Below, piece by piece: positions 9,821 through 15,962 of a stretch of DNA of 15,962 bases. How positions within the stretch are numbered: the first letter of the stretch is position 1; each line of letters starts with the position of its first letter. The position numbers were made by a program, and so were the translations under genes. The notes under the pieces were generated by a model. That model worked only from the letters and a program-made list of their open reading frames with translations. It was not told where the DNA came from and made no database searches. The stretch is from Thermomucor indicae-seudaticae (Eukaryota > Mucoromycota > Mucoromycetes > Mucorales > Lichtheimiaceae), in NCBI GenBank assembly GCA_000787465.1, contig JSYX01000714.1:1-15962 (forward strand), in the 5' to 3' direction.

Positions 9821-9834
9821 CCTTGCCACTGCTA

Positions 9835-9842
9835 CAATGGAG
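9835..9842. repeat. Right 8-bp target site duplication
   Basis: The sequence CAATGGAG sits directly after ...CACTGCTA and is identical to the left copy, with no mismatch. That suggests a fairly recent insertion. Confidence 0.75.
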
Positions 9843-12179
9843 CTTTTCGATTGCACAAAGTAAGTACCGCATTCCGGTTTAAGATGCTTATGTAGTGCGA
9901 TCAGACATTTTCGATCCTCTTTTCCACGTATACGTTCGTTCATCATTGCGATTTTTCCGAAATGACAAACCCGTTAATCATATCGTTTGCCCTCGAAAGC
10001 AGCAGAAGCCTTTCCTAACTGAATTTTTCTTGTTGAGAATGAGACCATAAACATGAAACAAGACCTGTTCAACGAAAGCACTCCCAATGTGATTGCTAAG
10101 TCCACTATAATTTCATATCGTACAAGGCTGTTCGACGTAAAGATCAGTGCAGAACAGAAAATGCTATAGAGCAACAACAAGTACGAGCGGCAGGAGCGTC
10201 CATCATTACCACAAAAAGTTGATAGCCGTAATTACTGCAGAAGAAGCAATAAGCGGCCGTTAGTCTCAGTTTCGTTCATGCTGCTGGTTTGCTGGAGACT
10301 TTCAGTACTTTATCGCACAATGAAAAGATTTAGAGCATTGCTAGGCGCAAGCAAATGGAATGCGATGTGTTCCCAAAACTTACGATCGCGTAGCTTTGCA
10401 TTTCTGAATAAAACTTATATATCGCGGATGTAAATTGTTACAGTGGACAGTAAAGTATGAGTGAAGAGGCCATACCAGATGATTCTGTTATGCCACGTCG
10501 TGCATGACATGACCAAGAGGCCTGACACGCAAAATGGCACAGGTTTATGTCCAGCTGGCAGTTTAATGTAGTAGCGTAGTACATCAGCTGTGAGACAACT
10601 CTACGGGATGGACGATCAGCGAATGACAAGCCGCATCGCTACCTGAGGAGCTCACGTATCCACAACAAAATGAAGGGCGCCCGCTAATTCGGATAAAGCA
10701 CAATGCGATAAATTACCAAGATCTAGAACAAAACCAGTAACACGGAGGAAACGACAGCCTTATTGCATAAACGTTATCACGCAGTCCAGACCATGAAAAC
10801 ATATAGATAGGATGTCTCTTAGCAGTAAATGCCAAAAGACCTCGAATCGAAAATAAACACCGGCTGAAAAACCTCACAGCACTGCTTAATCTCTACGGTT
10901 TCTCTTGATTGATTATCTGTAATAACGTACTAAACCATGTGACACCCAATATCCACTACAAGAGTATTTAACTGCGGCAGTAAAGGATGAAAACATCGAT
11001 CTCGGCTTAGAAGGCCGTCCCGGGCCTAGTTTGAGCGGATACAATGGGCGAACAGATTCAACATGTGGTTATGCGTGCTTTGCCGGCGCCGCATGGTCTG
11101 CCTTTATTTTTGAACCGAGGTATCCTGTCTTCTGCCTTAAATTTTGTGCCGTTGGAAGTAATTACTGCAAATACGAGCGTATACCACTATCATTATGGAT
11201 ACAGTCCCTGAACACTGTTTTTGAGAGTATAACAAAGCTCCTTTGCGTTAGGCTTACGTAATAACATCTAATAGTATCTGTTGACTTCATCTGTATCTTC
11301 CTTCTTTCATGCTGCCTATCTATACTAAATGTGTATCTCTTGGCTTTTCTGCCAGTTTATCAGAAAAAATTCATCTCACCGTTGATATACTGATAGCGTC
11401 TTCCTGCCAGAAACAAAAATACTTCACCCTTCGCTCTTATTGCGCCAAGAGTAATGCTTTTATGAGATGAGTCAGTGATTTCTCTTAAGAATGTCAGTAA
11501 TGAGCTGAGATATTCGCCGAAGAGAAAAGCCTTACAGTGATGAGAAAAGCGAAATTCATGATACACATTTTTATTCTCAGCTTTAGATCAACAGTGTATT
11601 GACTCGTAGCACGTATTGAGTTTGGGAGGTATATACATATATATGGAAAATAAAAAAGCCGACACCCAGCTCGCTATAGCATTAAGAAATAGAAGCGTTT
11701 ATCCAAACGTATGATTTGCCCTAGTCTTGGAGCTGTAATGGAGCAGATGTATCAGAACACTGTTTCCGTAGTGTAGCCAGTCTTGAGACGCTCGTTAATC
11801 CGGATTCGCACTTGTTGCAGAACGCCAACGATAATGACAGTTGTGGTCACGAAATATCAGGTAAAGCCATGTTATACATCAGTCGTTGGTCGATGGGCAG
11901 CCTTGTAAGTCCATTCACGGGTAAAAGAAAAAGAGACACCGACGTACCTTGCCGGTGATACAGAGCAACACACACTGGACTACGTACGCTCGCATCGTAT
12001 GATATAGAAACGGAAAACGGAAGCCACTCTAAAACCCTTTCCCAAGACCCGACAAAGGGCAGATATACTACGATACTACAGAATCGTTATCAGAGCTCAC
12101 TTTAGTGATAAACGTTATTTCAAATTCCATACCTCTCTGCTTCCCCAACATCGCTTCGTGACCCGCGCCACCATCGAAA
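9843..12179. other. No recognisable gene
   Basis: About 2.3 kb with no supportable gene. The longest frames are 63-76 codons without family or splice support. On the minus strand, an ATG at 11995 opens 16 codons ending at a GTACGT donor (11947). A separate open stretch near 11764-11850 reads VRIRINERLKTGYTTETV. I could not connect the two in phase. A short TA-rich run lies at about 11629-11645. Confidence 0.45.
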
Positions 12180-12335
12180 TATGTACAAAAGAAAAGAAAG
12201 AATATACAAAAGAAATATATACAGAAGGAAAAAATATGTACAAAGAAGAAATAAAAAGATATATACAACAAAAAGGTATAAAGAAAAGAAAGGAAAAGAA
12301 AAGAAGGCAATAAATATATACAAAGAGAGGGTATA
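12180..12335. repeat. Degenerate A-rich minisatellite with recurring ATATACAAA core
   Basis: The plus strand is almost entirely A, G and T with very few C. A core of ATATACA, ATGTACA or ATATATACA recurs about six times, each followed by a run of AAGAAAAG-type purines. Unit length varies from roughly 13 to 50 nt. On the minus strand this gives a long open, Phe/Tyr/Leu-rich frame (part of 12068-12679) that is an artefact of the repeat. It begins about 85 nt past the stop of the acidic minus-strand ORF, so it could be in that gene's 3' untranslated region. Confidence 0.7.
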
Positions 12336-12419
12336 ATGGCGACGCCAACCGCGACCACGATCCCAAACACCGGCTTCCACACGCCATGACTGAGCAGGCT
12401 ACCCCCCTGAATGAGCAAC

Positions 12420-12659
12420 CTATGCATCTTCCATGGCAACGTCCTCATCGAGGACGGCCACGTCCGCAATGGGCAACTCATCCAGGTCCATCCAGTCTGG
12501 CTCCTCCTTCCCCCAGAACGCATCTCCCATTTCCACATCCTCGTCGCCAGACTGGATGGCGGGGACAACCGACTCAGCCAGGGACGTATGAAAGCCAGTG
12601 CCCGGGGCCGTGGCCGTAGGTAGGCGCCGCCATGGGTATATGCTTGATGGCGACGCGAA
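12420..12659 (-). CDS. Acidic C-terminal coding fragment, GC-rich (unassigned)
   Basis: The minus-strand frame is open for 79 codons and ends at a TAG (12422-12420). From its middle it is strongly acidic with regular codons: SGDEDVEMGDAFWGKEEP, then WMDLDELPIADVAVLDEDVA and a final MEDA. No ATG lies at a plausible start, so it would be the last exon of a spliced gene or a broken remnant. Acidic tails of the DVEMGD kind are frequent in fungal nuclear proteins, but they are not diagnostic. The block 12390-12730 is much richer in GC than its surroundings. A competing plus-strand frame of 70 codons (12411-12623) overlaps it. The high GC and overlapping frames leave the strand open to doubt. Confidence 0.35.
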   Translation of the reverse strand, partial: FASPSSIYPWRRLPTATAPGTGFHTSLAESVVPAIQSGDEDVEMGDAFWGKEEPDWMDLDELPIADVAVLDEDVAMEDA

Positions 12660-12731
12660 TCACGCCAGATATATCGCAAGCGAGTCTGGCCACCAGTCGC
12701 CGTTGGTGGAGGCGGCTCTCCGGAGCAAGGA

Positions 12732-14623
12732 TTCTCCTTCTGAGAGCTGGCATTTTGATAAAGAACAAAGAAGAAAAGGAAGTGTATTCAATCATGGGGA
12801 TTAAATATTGTGTTTGGTTCTCGGGGCTTAGCTGTGCAACTTTTGTGGCACCCATGGGGAGATTTAGGGGAAACGCCTACTTGCATGCAATCCAGATGCA
12901 TGGCTGAACCTAGCTCTACATCGCTGTTCTGAAAGACATAGTAGCACTTTTTGAGTTTAACTTCTATCCCGATGCCAGATATAACAGAGTAACGTATTCG
13001 ATGCAAAGTAATGAGACATCTAGGCGTACAAAACCGCGCACGATACGTGAAATTGTTCATTCGAACCCGCTTGTCAAGGAGAACTGCGAGAGGATGCACG
13101 TGAGTCACTGATATGGTAACATTAAAAATAGAAACTCGTAACCGGGTTCAAGTAGATTTCTTTTCAAGTAACAAGCTGCCTATGCACACAGACAAAAGAT
13201 GAATTTTTGAAGCTGTTTTAATAGCGAAATATACAGTTCGATATTGCGTTACTGGACCCCTATATGGTGCAAGACATTATACGGGCAAATCAGCGATCCA
13301 TAAGTTCTAAAAGGAACCACCCTTCCACGACACCGGACCTGCTCATGCAAATGGCATCAATCAATAGCTTTCTATTCATAGAGTAATTGTATTACTTTTG
13401 AGTTTCTGAAGCTTCCTTGATGAAAAGGGAGTTGCGTCTAGAGCTCTGACGATTTGGCTGAGAACTCCTTTGTACATGCCTCCTAGAATAGAAACATGGT
13501 TACTCAAACCTGACTTCGGAAACTCTATCGAAAGGTGTAGAAAAATCAAAGCAAATGCGTGAAAGGGCTCTCCCAGAATATCGTAAGGTACATTACTGAA
13601 AGCCGCTTATGAGCCCAAATAAAATTAGTCCCATTTAGAGTGATACGCAGGGAGTACTAGATTGCGTTCAAAACGTAAACAACATTGAAACACCAGCGTG
13701 AGTGCGTGGAGAAAGAGTGTGCTGATCAGATGGGGAAAGTGAACATCGTCCCTTTGGACAATGAAGGTCGTTTTGTACAATCTTGTATCACGGAAGACGC
13801 GGAAGCGATAAATGAGCCGGGTGACGCGGAATAATCTTATGGAACTCGAAGAGGCGAGTCTCGCGACGACAACTTGCAAATCAGAACTTATGAAGTCGAC
13901 AGGAGTTATGAAGGACGAGCACAGTGTTTTATTGATGTCTATGCTTGTGATGCAGACATACGCGAAGCGGAATGGGCAGTAAAGTGGAATTATTCGAATC
14001 ATCGTAGCTCCCACCATATCTAGGCTTCCCTGCTTCAGCCAATAGGATTGCATGGTAACTTTTTAAGATACACCTTTTATCTTCAAGGTGTTGGAAATTT
14101 GGCCGCTCGTAAAAATGTTACCGTTAGAAGGTATCTCGCACCATATTTAGTTGAACCGATTCACTGCCATGGCAAGATGGCACATGTCGTAGCACAGCCT
14201 GATTGAACAGGTAGTATTAGGAACCCAGTTTGAGTTACTCTGCGAATCCTGATACACGAGTGATTAAGCGGGTTAAACGGGATGTGCTGTGCATAGTAGA
14301 TACTTTTATCTTAATCTTTGTTCATCGTTGCTGTGTATGTATAGCTTAAAAAGTTCGTCAACTTCAGGAAAACAGTGTTTGACACGATAGTCTCACTGAA
14401 TGAAATCACGGAAGTTGTGCCGTGTAACACTGTTGTGAAAGGGTCACGAGCATTGTAGAACAAGAGATGAACCTTATACATTTACCATTTATAACCGCAA
14501 AGTATCACAACTGCGAAAAAGTATCGACATGTTGCCGAGAACACCGACAGGGTTATAAACATCGCTTCCGTAAGCTCAAATCAGACCTTCTTCTGTTGTA
14601 CGTACTTTACTGACGGAGTCGCC
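12732..14623. other. No confident gene
   Basis: The longest frame is a 142-codon minus ORF (13625-14053) with no recognised domain. The opposite strand has two shorter stretches in one frame at 13684-14020, separated by a TAA (MGKVNIVPLDNEGRFVQ, then DDNLQIRTYEVDRSYEGRAQ). They read more like protein than the minus ORF does, but no intron removes the TAA. I leave both unassigned. Confidence 0.4.
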
Positions 14624-15785
14624 ATGAACGAAGACCGAAAGCAAGTTCGAGCTGGTTTAGTTCGTAAGGCGAAAGGGGGGCGCAGCCGCCCCCTTTTTAG
14701 AAAGGGCGGAAAAAAAAACTTGCGCCAATTTGCACCTCATCAGCACCTTATAAATTCAGATGGTTTCCACACGTTGTTTCCCTTTCTTTCTCCTTCAATT
14801 GTAACACGCAACATGATTTTGAACTGGATTACCTGTGCGAAGGTTTCGATGATGAGCCTTCAGCTTCTGTTCTTGGTCGGCAAACTTTTTTTTACTTCAA
14901 TCATGAGTCGTCCGACATTGTCATTATTGACAACGATTACCTCGCCCCGACGGTGAGTTTCTTTTATCTCATAGTGTCTTTTCTGCATGAAATAATGACA
15001 AACGAGAACGTGACCTTTTAGGCAAATTTCTTTGACAGCCTGATCGCTGATGATTCCCCGTTTGGACTGGAACCAGCTCTGCCATCTCCACGTCTACTGG
15101 ACATCGTTTATTTCGAGGAAATTCCTCAAATTGTTGGTTCACATAACTATAGTCCAGGTACGCCGCACAGAGTCTGACAAAAGGAAAGCAAGAGAGAAGT
15201 TCGTTAACCGTGTCCGCCTCAGACGAGCATCTGTCGTTCATGCGAGAGTTCGAAATGCTTAATCCCGCATCCGATTTGCAGACCAAACACGAAGCGACTG
15301 TTTTTACAGTCCTAGCACTCGTCACAGGAACGATTGTGCTGTTTATAGGCACCTTCGTGTGTTTTAAGCACGTAGCAGGTGGGTTTAGCTTAGGCAGTAC
15401 GGTGTATCGATTGCACAGAGAGTAACACGTTAAGCTGTTCTGTCGCAGACGTTGGTTTTCCTAAAAACCTCAACGCCGAAGTGAAGCCTGCGGGAGGAAT
15501 CGCGCATGATGAGCAGCGTCTGACAAGGAAGCATCTTATCGAGCAACAGCGGCAGGCTTGACGGCCACCTAGGAAGACCCGATGCACGTATTGGCCAAAT
15601 TGTACGAAGAAGAAATGCAGATTTGTGCACCCAATTAAGCCGTGCAGGTAAGTTAATATTGTATTGTCTATAAAACATTTGATTGGGAACTCTACTGATT
15701 ATTCTTTTAACCTATCAGGAATGGTGAACACTGCAAGAACGGCGAGCGATGCAAGTTTTTGCATCCAAGGGATCTGCATGACTGA
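14624..15785 (+). CDS. Protein with predicted transmembrane segment and two Nab2-type CCCH zinc fingers
   Basis: Model: exons 14624-14663, 14744-14952, 15022-15157, 15223-15378, 15449-15480, 15577-15647 and 15719-15785, giving about 236 residues; all phases agree. Introns have GTAAGG, GTGAGT, GTACGC, GTGGGT, GTGAAG and GTAAGT donors, and the last has TACTGAT and TTTTAAC before CTATCAG. The middle is acidic (EGFDDEPS, IADDSPFGLEP). A hydrophobic segment, about residues 154-176, reads TVFTVLALVTGTIVLFIGTF. The C-terminus has C194-x5-C200-x4-C205-x3-H209 (CTYWPNCTKKKCRFVHP) and C214-x5-C220-x5-C226-x3-H230 (CRNGEHCKNGERCKFLHP). This spacing and the YWP, F.HP and PC words match the polyadenosine-RNA-binding fingers of Nab2/ZC3H14. 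If intron 15481-15576 is kept, the frame instead meets TGA at 15559-15561 after about 217 residues, before the fingers. The finger exons are firm. The first exon and the link to the membrane part are less sure, because known Nab2 proteins have no such segment. Confidence 0.68.
14672..14697. repeat. Perfect 11-bp GC-rich hairpin followed by a T run
   Basis: AAAGGGGGGCG pairs with CGCCCCCTTTT around a CAGC loop; all 11 positions pair, with one G-T. A T5 run and AG follow, giving the look of a bacterial intrinsic terminator. It lies inside the proposed first intron (14664-14743) of the zinc-finger gene, and an A9 run follows shortly. Nothing else in the window looks like it. Confidence 0.8.
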
Positions 15786-15925
15786 ATTTCGAACATGGGA
15801 TTTCAGCACCGCAGCATACTCCTCTGTTCTACTTTTACGCGCAAGTATGCATGCACAGAAAAAGCCGAAATGTTTACCATGTAGTATATGTTCCCTTTAC
15901 CACTTCCCTTCCTTAATTCTATAAA

Positions 15926-15931
15926 AATAAA
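15926..15931 (+). terminator. Polyadenylation signal AATAAA
   Basis: A canonical AATAAA lies about 140 nt after the zinc-finger gene stop, in an AT-rich stretch. That is a usual distance for a fungal 3' untranslated region. Confidence 0.5.
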
Positions 15932-15962
15932 ACATTGCTAGCTGTTCTTTCTGTCTTCATTT

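Larger units (their letters stand above)
9081..9834. mobile_element. Non-autonomous hAT-like element (MITE), 754 bp
   Basis: The element is bounded by a perfect 8-bp direct repeat, the target duplication length made by hAT transposases. Its left end reads TAGGGGGTAGCAA and its right end, on the opposite strand, TAGCAGTGGCAA. These align at nine of twelve positions with a one-base gap, and resemble the hAT terminal pattern TAG..GTGGCAA. Inside each end lie many short copies of GATCAGAT/ATCTGATC, in both orientations, within about 110 bp of the left end and 130 bp of the right end. Subterminal repeats like these are transposase-binding sites in known hAT elements. The interior has no transposase motif or long ORF, so it would need a transposase supplied elsewhere. 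A longer plus-strand frame (9666-9863) crosses the right boundary and is not a gene. Confidence 0.78.

Noticed and set aside
11948..11995. Minus-strand mini-exon MRAYVVQCVLLCITGK with GTACGT donor
   Set aside because: No downstream exon in phase 0 could be found. The nearby VRIRINERLKTGYTTETV stretch needs a different phase.
12068..12679. 203-codon minus-strand ORF, the longest in the window
   Set aside because: Its second half is the antisense of the A-rich minisatellite (low-complexity Phe/Tyr/Leu), and its first half is a shadow of the acidic frame in a GC-rich block.
13045..13095. tRNA-like B box (GGTTCGAAT on the minus strand)
   Set aside because: No A box at the right distance and no acceptor stem can be paired.
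13625..14053. 142-codon minus-strand ORF
   Set aside because: No domain, no splice context and a length expected by chance in 16 kb of six-frame sequence. The opposite strand reads at least as protein-like.
1..15962. CRISPR array, operons, ribosome binding sites, riboswitches
   Set aside because: None seen. The window is eukaryotic, with spliced genes and no regularly spaced repeats.

Overview
The window reads as nuclear DNA of an intron-rich fungus, possibly a basidiomycete. The best evidence is a histone H4-K20 methyltransferase of the SET9/Suv4-20 family at 5488-7534. It is split by seven introns of about 59-160 nt, most with GTAAGT-type donors, CTAAC/CTGAT/TTAAC-like branch sites and pyrimidine-rich AG acceptors. 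A second multi-exon gene at 14624-15785 ends in two Nab2/ZC3H14-type CCCH zinc fingers. There is no bacterial gene organisation, and long single-frame ORFs are absent because exons are short. Species cannot be named from this sequence.

Layout. 1-428 (minus): probable 5' exons of a gene that leaves the window at its left edge, preceded by a GC-rich, purine/pyrimidine-biased block (429-870). 871-3428: no supportable gene. 3429-3940 and 4092-4415: open exon-like stretches on the plus strand, low confidence. 4416-5334: nothing recognised. 5335-7534: pyrimidine-rich leader and SET9. 7834-8632: candidate exons of a small gene of unknown function. 9073-9842: a 754-bp non-autonomous hAT-like transposon flanked by a perfect 8-bp duplication. 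9843-12180: nothing recognised. 12180-12335: degenerate A-rich minisatellite. 12420-12659 (minus): 3' exon of an acidic, GC-rich protein. 12732-14623: no supportable gene. 14624-15785: gene joining a predicted transmembrane segment to two CCCH fingers, followed by an AATAAA signal.

The main oddities concern the two best genes. In SET9 the complete catalytic domain is followed at once by an in-frame TAG. Coding then continues in the same frame to a recognisable conserved C-terminal cysteine/histidine motif, interrupted once more by a one-base slip at a C7 tract. The SAM-pocket NHxC motif reads DHDC, and its last eight residues sit on a 24-nt exon. In the zinc-finger gene an in-frame TGA separates the membrane segment from the fingers unless a 96-nt intron (a multiple of three) is removed. 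Decay, sequencing error and regulated isoforms are all possible. RNA reads or an independent assembly would decide.

All exon models were made by eye from splice consensus and phase, without alignment or database search. Family assignments for SET9 and the CCCH fingers are firm; the other gene calls are tentative.
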